From assembly GCA_026770025.1 (NCBI GenBank), contig JAMXDE010000031.1, positions 620,001 through 684,000 of the forward strand: a stretch of DNA of 64,000 nt, read 5' to 3'. Each line of letters opens with the position of its first letter. Within the stretch, counting starts at the first letter, position 1. The notes beneath the pieces were generated by a model. That model searched no databases. It had not been told where the DNA came from and saw only the letters and a list, made by a program, of their open reading frames with translations. Below, one piece after another: positions 1-9,549 of the stretch. The DNA comes from Craspedostauros australis (Eukaryota; Bacillariophyta; Bacillariophyceae; Mastogloiales; Achnanthaceae). A program made the position numbers and the translations under genes.

Positions 1-235
1 ACACGCTTGCCAGCACGGTATCACACTCCACCATAGAATGCATACGGAGAGAGAGAGAGAGCAGACTGCTAACGTTTTATACCATACGACGAATACCAAT
101 ACTCCATACGATCACAATTTATCCCGACGTCGTGCCTCACAGAAACAGCAGCAGCAATACACGATAGCCATACACGATAGCAATAGTCGTACCCGTGCCA
201 TCAATACAGAGACAAAGCCAATCAAAAGTAACAGA
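1..235 (+). other. 5' flank / leader of the first gene
   Basis: The 235 bases before the first chosen ATG hold a (GA)n run at about 46-61 and a CAG/CAA-rich stretch at about 140-155. An open frame extends upstream of that ATG to an ATG at 38, but its 66 codons (rich in T, N, R, Q) look like leader rather than protein. No promoter element could be assigned. Confidence 0.4.
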
Positions 236-1108
236 ATGGCATCATCCGGTCCATCATCCACCCTGATGGGAGGCGCGCTGCTGGTTGTGGCGGCCGCAGC
301 CACGACGTACTTCACCGCCTTCGCAGGCAAGGGATCCACGAAGGGAGATCTCGGGGATATCGACGACATGGACGACGAAGTGGAGTACATCACGGAGGAC
401 GACGTCGTGAAGGTCTTCGAGCGGCTCTTCCTGGAGATGCAGGCGGTGGTCGGTTCTTTGTCGCAGCAGATCCAGCAGATCCAAATGTCGGGACAGATGA
501 TCCCGGAGAAGCAGCTGCGCCAGATCCTTCGGAACGAGTTCGAGCGCGCGCTGTCCATCAAGCAGCAGCAGGTCTTCGACGCGTTCGGCATCGAGGAGGA
601 CTGCCTAAAGGAGGCCGTGTGGGAGATGTTCGCCAAGGAGGATGAGCAGCCGAACTCGTATCCCAAGGCCGTCAAGTCGGTGGAGCGATTCCAAAAGCTG
701 TGGGAGAATCTCACGGGCGAGTCTGTCATCGGCAAGCGTCCGGGACAGTCCACTTCGCGCAGCGCGCCGGAACCGCCGATGGAGATCCTGTCGCCCGAGA
801 AGGTCGTGGAGGCCGCCGAGATTTACTTCGGCGCATTGACCAAGACCATGGAGAATCTCGTCAACAAGCTCAAGGCGGAAGGCAAGAATCCGCAGGATCT
901 AGCCGTCGCCAAGGAGCTGCAGATGGAATTCTCCGCCGTTGCCAACGACAAGGGCGAGGAGGCCCTTCAGACGCTCGGCATCAAGCTCAATCAGTTCCAG
1001 AAATCCATCGAGGCCAACGCCCAGAACCCCACGGTCGCGCGGTCGCTGGCCATGCTGCAGATGAAGCAGCAGCAGGAGCTGGCAGCATTGGGGGCCATGC
1101 CGATGTAA
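236..1108 (+). CDS. Small membrane-anchored protein of unknown function
   Basis: This 290-residue protein was not recognised. The start at 236 (MASSGPSS) is preferred over the in-frame ATG at 38 because it puts one hydrophobic segment (about residues 11-29, Ala/Val rich) right at the N-terminus, as in a signal anchor or cleavable leader. After it come an acidic stretch (residues 36-52), a Gln-rich helical stretch (IQQIQ, KQQQ), a short Pro/Ser linker and a long helical C-terminal half ending in KQQQELAALGAMPM. No catalytic motif, Cys cluster or repeat is visible. It converges on the PPR gene, with about 300 bp between the stops. A helical membrane-tethered scaffold is the most that can be inferred. 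The long open frame with balanced codon use supports a real gene. Confidence 0.75.
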   Translation: MASSGPSSTLMGGALLVVAAAATTYFTAFAGKGSTKGDLGDIDDMDDEVEYITEDDVVKVFERLFLEMQAVVGSLSQQIQQIQMSGQMIPEKQLRQILRNEFERALSIKQQQVFDAFGIEEDCLKEAVWEMFAKEDEQPNSYPKAVKSVERFQKLWENLTGESVIGKRPGQSTSRSAPEPPMEILSPEKVVEAAEIYFGALTKTMENLVNKLKAEGKNPQDLAVAKELQMEFSAVANDKGEEALQTLGIKLNQFQKSIEANAQNPTVARSLAMLQMKQQQELAALGAMPM

Positions 1109-1411
1109 GAGTTGGCTGTTTTCCGAAGCGTTCTCACGAGTGTCTCAGCAACGTGAGTCTGGGAGAGTAACTGCTGTTCTCTGCCCCATCGAACTCGTAT
1201 AACATCTAAATACACCGCTGTATCCTCATACATTTGCATAAAGATGTCGTAGCAGATCTTTAGCAAGTTTGACTAGAGTAGCTCGAACCGTATTCCACAC
1301 CAACAGTAGAGTACAGTAGAGCCTGTTGTTGCATTATCATCCTTTCGCCAACGTTGACACCTACTCGCACGTGTCTCGTAGCATACGTGCCGTACGTATG
1401 TGTATTTCACG
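1109..1411. other. Convergent 3' intergenic region
   Basis: About 300 bp lie between two convergent stop codons (1106-1108 on + and 1412-1414 on -). Only short shadow frames are present. It presumably holds the two 3' UTRs; no terminator or RNA gene was seen. Confidence 0.4.
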
Positions 1412-4400
1412 TCACGGTTTGGGCATTGGTGGGAGGTCCACCTTGATGGCCGGTTCCAGCCGATCTTCACCGTGATCATCGTTTTCCCTCTCTCCAAAGT
1501 CTTGCTCCTCGTCATCCACCGTCTCTTGCATTTGTGCTGGTAACGGTGCTCGTTCTTGTATCTCTACTGGCACGGCTGCTGGGATTTGCACACCCAAGGT
1601 CTCTACAACCCTCTCCACTTTGCTCTTGAACATACCATCCTTCTTGCAACGTTTCACCAACTCGAGGATAATTCCCTTACGTCTCGCTTCCCTTGCTTCG
1701 TCTTCTGGTGTCAACACCAATGACGACGACGACTCCATCAAATTGGAACAGGCTCGCAGCATCAGAACATACGTGTTGGCATCCACAGAGAACTCGCTGG
1801 AGTGCAGATTGTCAAACGCCAGCTGCGCGGCCTTCCAGGCTTCCTCCTTGTGCTCCAGCTCCCGCCCGCACACGGCGATGTACGTGTTCCAGAATTTGCG
1901 ATGCGTCGTGATCTTCAGTTCCTGCGCGATCTCCACGATGCGATCGGCCTTTTCCAGCATGCTGATCTGAGAATTGCGATTGCACGAAATGATGAACAGG
2001 GCCTCCTGCAGGATGCTCACGGTGGGACGGCACGTCGAATTCAGCGTCTTGTAATCGTGCACCATGTCCTCCAACACGCCGCTCACCTGCTCGGCCGCAT
2101 CGAAAACTTGGTTCAACGCGAATGCCTTCACCGTCGTCATGTAGGGCACCGCGTTGGGTTGCACCGCCGCGTTGCCGGTGTTCTTGTATTCCTCGCGCAC
2201 GGCATTCAAAATGCCCCTCGCGCGGTAGGGCCCGTTGTGCTTCGAGTGGATCTTGATCATGATGGTGGATATGACCTGATCATGGACGTTCAGCTCCGGG
2301 ATGTTCCACGTTCGCATGCTCTTCATCAGCTGCTCGGCACGTTTCGCACCCGCCGCACGGTTGCTCTTCTCGTACACATCCAGCACGGTGGCGATGAAGG
2401 TCGCGTCGGGCAGCATCTCTTTTCTGCCGCTTCGCATCATTGTTTCGAAGATGTGATCAATGTGTCTGAAGATTCCGGGTTGGCGTTCTATGGCAAGCGC
2501 ATGGACCAGGCTGTTGTACGAGATCTTGTCGGGCAGCAGTGTGTCGTGACCACTGTCTTTCGCAATCTGTTCCATGCGCTGCAACAGGCCTTGGACGCGC
2601 GGAAGACGATCTTTCACGTCTCGGTTGCGCGCGTACGCATTGAGCAGCAAGTTGTACGGGTAGTTGCTGAGCTGATCATCCATGCGTGCTGTGGTGTCGT
2701 TGCCATAACTACCACCTTCCTCCTCCTCCTGATTCTGCTGTTCATGTCGCAAGATGAACAATTTCTCCATCCTCTCCAGGATGGCCTCCGCCTTGCTCAA
2801 CGATTCGGCCGTGCGTTGTTTCGTGTGGGCCGACAGCACGATGGTCGACATCTGAAAGGTCGGCTTGAGATGCCCGCTGCCGGAACGTTCGTGCAGTTGC
2901 TCGGCCCACGCCAGCAGTTCCTCAACCTTGTCCGCGTTGCCAATATCCGCCCATGCCGCCATGGTGGCGCAAATGTGTTCGATCTGCAGGATGTGATATT
3001 CCGGGTGATTGCGCTGCACGTTCTCCAGATGCAGCAGGATTCTGTGGCAGATGTCGGGATAGCGGCGATGCACTTTCAAGACGCTGCCGGCAAGGAAGCG
3101 CAGGGCATCCTGATCCGCCTTGTTCTCGATGCCCTCTTGGATGCCCTTTTGGAAGGTGTTGAAGACGTGCTCCCCAGCGCCGGGAATGTTGGAATTGGCC
3201 CAGGCCTGGATGATGCTTTCGGAGGTGTAGACGGAAGAGGAAAGCTGCACCTTGCCGTATCCTTCCACCTCTTCGATGACTCGCATGAGCTCATCGATGC
3301 GACCTCGCTTGGCGTAGGCGCGCAGCACGGCGTGGCACGAACGATCGTCGATGATAAGGCCGTCGTACTGCTCCAGCATGGTCTGCAACCACTGGTATGC
3401 GCGATCGCTCGCGTCCGGGATGTAAGAATGCGAGATGCAGTAGATAAGCGCACCTATGAGCTGCTGTTCGATTTCTACCTCTGTGACCATGCCAGACTGT
3501 TGCCATCGCTCATACAGAAGTTCGGCAGAATCGATCATGGCCGCTTCATCGTGATGGATGGTTTTTGGTTTCTTATCTTGACGTCCATCACTGTGATGGC
3601 GTTGCGATGTCATGAACTTGCCCCAAGCAAACATCGCAGTGACGATATCCTTCGATGGATCCGAGCCGGGCTGTCGGATCGGCGCTGCTTCGTCATCCGC
3701 CACCATCTGCTGCTGCTTCTCATGATGATCCAGCAGCATGTGCGCCAATTGATCCGTCGTATTGGCGATGTCCTTCCACAGCTTGACATGGCGCAACGGA
3801 ACTACGTGCAGGATCGCGTGCCACGACAACAGCAGATTCTGGCACTGCTTCTGGCTTTGGTGCAGATTGTCCACGCATGACAGGTCGGCCGAAGAAAGAT
3901 ACTGTCTGGATGTTTGCAACAACGAAACGGCCTTGGATCTGGATGGAACATCAAACCGATGAAGTTTCGCCTTGTCCGCATGCAGTCGAGCTCTGGAGTC
4001 CTTGCGCTGTGCTTTGGCATCGGCGGCGGAATGGAACCGTTGCAGATCGTTGGCACGATCCAGCGGGGTCCATCGCATGTGGGCCTGTTGGTGGAGCTGT
4101 TGGTGCAGCTGACCATGGCGATGTTGGGAGTGAGTGATGGCTGGCTGGCTGGCTGAGCAAAAGTTGATCGAAGGACGCGCTGATGTCCACCATCGTGTTT
4201 GTGCACCTCCGCTCGTTGAAAGCTGCCTTGATCCACGCAAAGGCGTCTGTGCATCTTGCCATCGCAGAAGCACTGCTTGGCTTGCAACGCTCCTCGTCGG
4301 CTCTGCACTCGGCAAGCGTCGCAACATCTGTGGCATCCACCTCTTCCTCGCGCTGCATCCACTGTTGCTGATTTTGCTATTGGCGGAGGTCTTGACTAAG

Positions 4401-4618
4401 ATAGACCTCATCCCAACAGTGCCTTCTGGACGTCCCTTGTCCACACTTGTGGATGCCTCTCTCCCTCTCGAACGGACACAGAGGTATTCTTGTTGATGGA
4501 CACGAGCTGCAAATACTAATTCAAGGGTGGGGAGTGTGGTACGAAGCTGCGTTACGGCGACGAGTAGCAGCGCGGTCTGTGCCTGTTGGTTGGAGATCTT
4601 TCTTGTCTTCTCTGTCAT
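1412..4618 (-). CDS. Pentatricopeptide-repeat (PPR)-like protein, likely organelle-targeted
   Basis: The frame encodes about 1,068 residues from the first true ATG (4618). In-frame ATGs at 4411, 4336 and 4327 are alternatives. The last two give an Arg/Ser-rich, acid-poor N-terminus (MLRRLPSAEPTRSVASQAVL) typical of a mitochondrial presequence, so the mature protein may start there. The body is a chain of paired helices with PPR/TPR-like signatures such as CHAVLRAYAKRGRIDELMRV, YNLLLNAYARNRDVKDRL, SYNSLVHALA and ATFIATVLDVYEKSNRAAGA. PPR proteins bind organellar RNA and act in its processing, stability or translation. The C-terminal about 60 residues are acidic and Pro-rich (EEQDFGERENDDHGED). 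No DYW, E or SMR domain is visible. It diverges from the kinase gene over about 680 bp. The class is fairly certain; the RNA target cannot be read. Confidence 0.8.
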   Translation of the reverse strand: MTEKTRKISNQQAQTALLLVAVTQLRTTLPTLELVFAARVHQQEYLCVRSRGREASTSVDKGRPEGTVGMRSILVKTSANSKISNSGCSARKRWMPQMLRRLPSAEPTRSVASQAVLLRWQDAQTPLRGSRQLSTSGGAQTRWWTSARPSINFCSASQPAITHSQHRHGQLHQQLHQQAHMRWTPLDRANDLQRFHSAADAKAQRKDSRARLHADKAKLHRFDVPSRSKAVSLLQTSRQYLSSADLSCVDNLHQSQKQCQNLLLSWHAILHVVPLRHVKLWKDIANTTDQLAHMLLDHHEKQQQMVADDEAAPIRQPGSDPSKDIVTAMFAWGKFMTSQRHHSDGRQDKKPKTIHHDEAAMIDSAELLYERWQQSGMVTEVEIEQQLIGALIYCISHSYIPDASDRAYQWLQTMLEQYDGLIIDDRSCHAVLRAYAKRGRIDELMRVIEEVEGYGKVQLSSSVYTSESIIQAWANSNIPGAGEHVFNTFQKGIQEGIENKADQDALRFLAGSVLKVHRRYPDICHRILLHLENVQRNHPEYHILQIEHICATMAAWADIGNADKVEELLAWAEQLHERSGSGHLKPTFQMSTIVLSAHTKQRTAESLSKAEAILERMEKLFILRHEQQNQEEEEGGSYGNDTTARMDDQLSNYPYNLLLNAYARNRDVKDRLPRVQGLLQRMEQIAKDSGHDTLLPDKISYNSLVHALAIERQPGIFRHIDHIFETMMRSGRKEMLPDATFIATVLDVYEKSNRAAGAKRAEQLMKSMRTWNIPELNVHDQVISTIMIKIHSKHNGPYRARGILNAVREEYKNTGNAAVQPNAVPYMTTVKAFALNQVFDAAEQVSGVLEDMVHDYKTLNSTCRPTVSILQEALFIISCNRNSQISMLEKADRIVEIAQELKITTHRKFWNTYIAVCGRELEHKEEAWKAAQLAFDNLHSSEFSVDANTYVLMLRACSNLMESSSSLVLTPEDEAREARRKGIILELVKRCKKDGMFKSKVERVVETLGVQIPAAVPVEIQERAPLPAQMQETVDDEEQDFGERENDDHGEDRLEPAIKVDLPPMPKP

Positions 4619-5294
4619 CGTCGTACCCACACAATACTCTCCAGCGAAGAAGGTTGTCAACTCGCTTTGGACTGGATACGCACAGAATCATCATCCATCA
4701 CTGGCGGCCACACTCGATTACTTCGAATACAACGAACCGTCTTCGACCTCTTCGATCACAAGGCCGACCATGGCGAAACGTGATCGTTGTGTTGGTCGCC
4801 ATCGACACGCTTTGGCGCGAACGACTCGTCACCAACAACGAAAGCGAACACGATGTGAATCGGAATCTGCCTTCACTCCTCCCTCCGTGACCACGAAAAG
4901 GTCTTCTGCTGATGTCCCTCACCACACACCATGTTGTACGAGTCGTACCATGAGCGACAACCACACCACCACAATTTCTCCACAAGTTAGCATTTCGATT
5001 TCGCGCCATCCGCCGTTTTGCACTTTCCATTTGCATTTTCGGCTGCGTCTTTGACTGCATTTTCTGGACAGGAGACGAGACACCAACAATCAACTGACTA
5101 CACTATACAGGCTTTAATGCCAAGAGCAGCTCGTCACTCCATCACCATCACCATCACCATCACCACAATCGCAGAGCGTTCACGCAAGATTCGTGCCGAC
5201 TGGGTTCCACAGAGACAGGTTGCCCCCAAAGGCCACACCGTCCACCGAAGAGGCAACAGAGCGAAAGGGAAGCGGCACAACAGCAAAGTTCCCA
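4619..5294. promoter_or_regulatory. Divergent promoter region, PPR gene (-) and kinase gene (+)
   Basis: About 680 bp separate two divergent ATGs, so both promoters should lie here. A (CACCAT)-type hexamer run is present at about 5139-5166, upstream of the kinase start. An in-frame stop at 5115-5117 bounds the kinase frame, so any earlier start would need an upstream exon. No TATA box or named element could be assigned. Confidence 0.4.
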
Positions 5295-7743
5295 ATGGAG
5301 AGCCGCCCAAGACAGATTCCGTCCATCATCGCGGAGGAAGACTCCGATGATGAACATCTTGGCAGCAGCCGCGACATCATCAATGAAAACAGCCTCAGTG
5401 GCATTCGCGTCGGTGGCAAGGCAGGCTATCACGTCGTTCACTTTGATGATGGCAGTCAACGCCAGGGATACGAAGTAGATCCAAGTTCAGCCACGGACAA
5501 TGCAACGAATGGTATCAACGACCACAGTGGTCACAATGGCGACTCCAATGAGATCGGCAATCATCACGGGAAAGCAGAGGACGATGATCCCAATCAACAC
5601 AACCGGGAACAACATCAGAATAGCCAACAGGAGAAACACCAGGAGACACATCAGGAGACACAGCAACAGCAACCACAGGAGCAGCAACAACCGCAGCAAC
5701 AACAACAAGATTCGATGCAAAGCCAACAGCATCCGAATGGGCATGATGCCGAGGAGGATGCCATCCCTGGACCATCCAATGCGGAGCTATCGAAGAGGCA
5801 ATCCGATGTTGACCTTTCCATCTCGCAGGGGATGGACAAGAGCGATCGGTACGTCCGTGGCAAAGGCGTGCTGGCCTCGCGCAAGGACCTCAACATGCCG
5901 CCCGATGAATTCGCCGACGGTTGCATCCTGCTGCAGCAGGCGGCCAAGGGCGATCAAGCGGCGATGGAGCAGCTGCTCGCGAAACGACCAGGTCACGCCA
6001 ACTTTCGGGATTACGATCGCCGCACGGCCTTGCATGTCGCGGCTTCGGAGGGGCATCTCGACATCTGCAAGTACCTCATCGAGAACGGCGCCAGCATCAA
6101 TCGCAGCGATCGCTGGGGTGGATCGCCGCTGGATGATGCGCACCGCCATCTTCATTCGGCGGTCGTCGCGTTCTTGCGAGATCAGGGCGCGACCACGGGC
6201 AGCTCCAATCAGAATACGAATCTCATCACGGCGGCGGCGGAGGGGGACACAGGCGAGGTCGCCATCCTCATCCAGATGGGGCAGGTCAGTCTCGACGAGG
6301 GGGATTACGACAAACGGACGGCCCTGCATCTGGCGGCGGGAGAAGGCCACGATGACATCGTCGACATCATACTCAAGGCGGGCGCCGACGTCAACGCCAT
6401 GGACCGATGGGGCAATCGACCGTTGGATGATGCCGAGCAATCCAAGAACCAAGCCTGCATCACGTTGATCAAGCAGAATGGCGGCGTTCGCGGACTCAAG
6501 AAAAAGAACTCGCTCGACTCGTCGTCGATGCGACGTGAGATGGCCAATCTCGAGGTCGACTTTGCAGAGATCGACATGATCGAGAAGATCGGCGCCGGCG
6601 CGTTTGGGGAGATTTACAAATGCAACTGGCGCGGCACGCAGGTCGCCGCCAAGTGCATCCGGTCCGCCAAGATCCGGAAGGAATGGAACAAGAAGCAGTT
6701 CATGAATCGTCTGGCCGGTGGCGAAGACGTGGATGATGTGCTGGCCGAAGCCGACGAGACCCCCATTTCGCCAGAGGACAAGCAGCTCGCCATGGAAGAT
6801 TTTCGCACGGAGATTTCCCTCCTCAAGTCCCTGCGACACCCGCACATCGTGCTGCTGCTGGCGTACTCGACGTTGGATGACAACCAGGTGCTTATCTCGG
6901 AGCTCATGAAGTGCTCGCTGCTCGATGTCTTCAAGGCCAATCGGATTCACAAGAAGAAGCTCAACACGCGCGATGCCATCACCTACGCGACTCATCTGTC
7001 ACGGGGCATGCTGTATCTGCATACCTGCCGGCCACCGATCATCCACAGGGACCTCAAGCCCGCCAATCTGCTCATCGATCAATCCGGCATCCTCAAGGTT
7101 GCCGACTTCGGTCTCTCCAAGGCCCGCCCGGATCCCAAGCAAAGCGAGAAGGATCAATTCACCATGACAGGCGAGACGGGATCGTACCGCTTCATGGCGC
7201 CCGAAGTGTTCCGCCACGAGAACTACACGGAGACCGTGGACATCTACTCATTCGCCATGATCTTCTTCTACATGCTCGATGGCAACCCGCCGTGGCCCAA
7301 CGAGAATGGCGTCGCCGCCGTGCGCATGGCAGCGCTGGACGGTGACCGGCCCATCCTGCCGCGCAATTGGGATGCGAGATTCCAGACGCTGCTGCAGGAG
7401 TGCTGGGATGAGAATCCCAAGACCCGGCCGCCCTTCAAGAAAATCCTCTCCGTTCTCAACGACTATGCCCGTACGTCTTCATATGTGATCGCAATGGATA
7501 TTGTTGCTGCTGCCTTTGCTGTTGCGACGCGTCTTTAGTTGCACGTGCTTGCTGACCTACCGAATGTCCCGCTCACCAATTGCTCGCCATCCGTCTTCAT
7601 GCGCATCTATACCTGCATTCCATGCTCATTGCTGTTGAAACGTTCTTTGTTGCTCAGGAGATATGCCCAAGACGACAATGCATCGGACTCTCAGCACCAT
7701 GTCCGTATCCAAAGACACCGGGTGTTCCTGCGCAGTGATGTAA
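5295..7743 (+). CDS. Ankyrin-repeat protein kinase (TKL/ILK-like), two exons
   Basis: The product is about 753 residues, from the exons 5295-7470 and 7658-7743. The start is the first ATG of the frame (MESRPRQIPS). The N-terminal third is low complexity, with a Gln/His-rich tract at about residues 90-145. Two ankyrin blocks follow (RTALHVAASEGHLDICKYLI near 243, RTALHLAAGEGHDDIVDIIL near 340), each ending in a DRWG-PLDDA motif. The kinase domain begins near 430, with the Gly loop GAGAFGEIY, AAK lysine (about 453), HRDLKPANLL (Asp about 586), DFGLSK (about 604) and MAPE (about 637). The APE, DxxSF and ENPKTRP motifs place it with tyrosine-kinase-like Ser/Thr kinases. All catalytic residues are present, so it should be active. 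An acidic insert (EDVDDVLAEADE) lies between the lysine and helix C. The role is probably cytosolic signalling; the partner is unknown. Confidence 0.85.
7471..7657 (+). other. Spliceosomal intron near the 3' end of the kinase gene
   Basis: The donor C|GTACGT follows the codons N-D-Y-A, and the acceptor TTGCTCAG|GAG lies 187 bp on. Splicing keeps the frame (phase 1) and replaces an odd read-through tail ending AVATRL* with a 29-residue tail (R-DMPKTTMHRTLSTMSVSKD...) that stops at 7741. The Ser/Thr/Met tail is more plausible than the hydrophobic intron reading. Confidence 0.7.
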
Positions 7744-8184
7744 GACCAATGGGGCGGAGTAAAGGACACATCCTCGCAGCTCTCGTTGGTATTGAATGGC
7801 AGTGCAAACGCTTGCATCGCAGTTCATTCAACAGGTCGATGCGCCAGTACGATGTGGAATGATCCAAGGGCGATACCGACAGAGAAGCATGGATGACGTA
7901 CGCGCACACTCGAAGCACAATCGATATCGTATATACCATACATAGAGTACAAGATTCTAACAGGCATCGCTGCTGATCGATCGGTCGATAGTTTGTTTCC
8001 ACAGTAGATGTGCAGTGCAGCTTCTAGGGCATCATCAAGTTTTGTATCTATTATATGTCTATGCTGTGATGAAGGCAAGTCATCGGCAGATACTTGAATC
8101 TGCCTTCATGCTTGCGGCGAGGCGTTGCCGGCCCTCCGCGCAAAAAGGGGGAGTGTCCGGCGCAACGCCCATGAGCTCGCAGCG
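7744..8184. other. Convergent 3' intergenic region
   Basis: About 440 bp lie between the kinase stop and the HSF stop. Only short shadow frames are present. It presumably holds both 3' UTRs; no RNA gene or repeat was recognised. Confidence 0.4.
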
Positions 8185-9549
8185 TCATCTGGACCGCATC
8201 CTGCTGGTGGTCTTGTCGCTGATGTCCATGTAGTAAAACGTCCGGCCTTCGAACTTGACACGATCGCCATCCTTGACCTCCGTGCGACGCAGGGATTGAT
8301 ATCGCCGTGCGTCGGTGTCGGACCGGAAGCGCTTGGAGTACTGTTCGTCGTAACGCGAACGCTCATGGAGGCTGTGATGTCGTTGTGAGCTCGGAACGTA
8401 GTTGTGTGGCGGGGATCGGTAGCTCCACGGCCTGTAGCTGTACTCGTCGCCTTGTCCATGCTCACGGCTCTTCGGATGCGAGGGGGCGCTGTACCTGCGG
8501 CCTTCGCTGGCGCGACGATGATGGCGCATGGCACGCGAGTATTCGCCGTCGTAGATGTCCGTGCCGTCGGCGATGTTGAGCAGTATCTTTTCGAAGGAGT
8601 CATCGTCGTGGCTGATGCTGTCATTGCTGGTGTTCGTTGGCTCCGCCGGTGCCGGCGGCCATGGCTTCGTTGACGAGGCTGCGCGCGAATGCGAATACGA
8701 GTACGAGTACGGGTGCACCGGTGCCATGCCATGTGAGTCCTGACGTTGCTCCGCCATCGATCGCGACATGTCGTGGGACTCCGATCCCAGCAATACGATG
8801 TCGCCTTCCTCGGCCGTGACCGTGGTGGCATCCGTTGTGCTTGTGGTTGTACTGTTGGTGGTGGTGAGGGCCGGATCACCGTCTGTGGTGACTATCCGTG
8901 CGTGGCTGGTGGTGGTCTTGAACATGTGGCGGCTCATCTGCTTGCACATGTCCTTGCGACCGCGCAGGAAGTAGGGATGGGAGAAGATCCGCTTGCGCTT
9001 GGAGCGGTTGCCGGAGCCTCTGGAGAAGTTCCACATGTTGAGCTGACGCTGGAAGCTGCGGTACTTGGTCTGCGAGTAGAACTTGGGTAGTATCTCGACC
9101 AGCCGGTCCGTGTCATGGACGAGGAAGGCATCACCGGCGGCATTCCAGGATGCTATCGAAGTGAGGCCCTTCTCCTCCAGGTGGTCCAGCATGTCATGGA
9201 GCTTACCCGGGAACTGGTTGTCAGATCCTCTGTGTGTTGCGCATGTGGATACGGACGTGGATCCTGCTGCTGCTGCTGCTGACATTGTTGTTGGGGGTGC
9301 ATCCGAGGTGGCGCTGTACCCATTGTGCGTGGGGCAGTGTGTTTGTGAATCGTTGTCGTCGCTGACTTGACCCGCCGCGCTTGTTGAGCTTGCGGCATAG
9401 CCGTATCCATGGCCATCGTCGTTGTCATGATGGGTACCAATGCTGCTGGTGCCGCTGGCGCATCTCAGGATTGGATCCCCGCAGGAGTAGGCGGCGATGG
9501 GGATGCCTGTGGGTGTTGAGACTCGATGTCGCTTTCGAGATGACACCAT
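8185..9549 (-). CDS. Heat-shock-factor-type transcription factor
   Basis: The protein is 454 residues and starts at a true ATG. Residues 1-110 are a Ser/Thr/Ala/Gly-rich tail. The HSF DNA-binding domain covers about 113-202: FPGKLHDML, the SWNAAGDAFLVHD strand pair, the recognition-helix region KYRSFQRQLNMWNF, then FSHPYFLRGRKDM. The basic cluster RSKRKR (about 182-187) is a candidate nuclear signal. HSF-type proteins bind nGAAn repeats in the nucleus. A clear HR-A/B leucine-heptad trimerisation region is not obvious after the domain; Ser/Thr-rich, then Arg/Tyr/Ser-rich sequence follows. The last about 25 residues form a compact conserved-looking motif (DGDRVKFEGRTFYYMDI) unlike the disordered part before it. 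The upstream non-coding stretch is unusually long (over 2 kb). The family is certain; heat response itself is not shown. Confidence 0.9.
   Translation of the reverse strand: MVSSRKRHRVSTPTGIPIAAYSCGDPILRCASGTSSIGTHHDNDDGHGYGYAASSTSAAGQVSDDNDSQTHCPTHNGYSATSDAPPTTMSAAAAAGSTSVSTCATHRGSDNQFPGKLHDMLDHLEEKGLTSIASWNAAGDAFLVHDTDRLVEILPKFYSQTKYRSFQRQLNMWNFSRGSGNRSKRKRIFSHPYFLRGRKDMCKQMSRHMFKTTTSHARIVTTDGDPALTTTNSTTTSTTDATTVTAEEGDIVLLGSESHDMSRSMAEQRQDSHGMAPVHPYSYSYSHSRAASSTKPWPPAPAEPTNTSNDSISHDDDSFEKILLNIADGTDIYDGEYSRAMRHHRRASEGRRYSAPSHPKSREHGQGDEYSYRPWSYRSPPHNYVPSSQRHHSLHERSRYDEQYSKRFRSDTDARRYQSLRRTEVKDGDRVKFEGRTFYYMDISDKTTSRMRSR

Noticed and set aside
1802-3880. 692-codon open frame on the plus strand
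   Set aside because: It is antisense to the PPR gene, has no domain, and exists because of codon bias in the real frame.
5193-5294. Extension of the kinase frame upstream of 5295
   Set aside because: The frame begins with GTG and contains no ATG before 5295; the leader reading is not protein-like.
5500-6468. 322-codon plus frame within the kinase gene, and a 402-codon minus frame at 5787-6995
   Set aside because: Arg/Ser-rich or featureless shadows of the ankyrin-kinase frame, without motifs.
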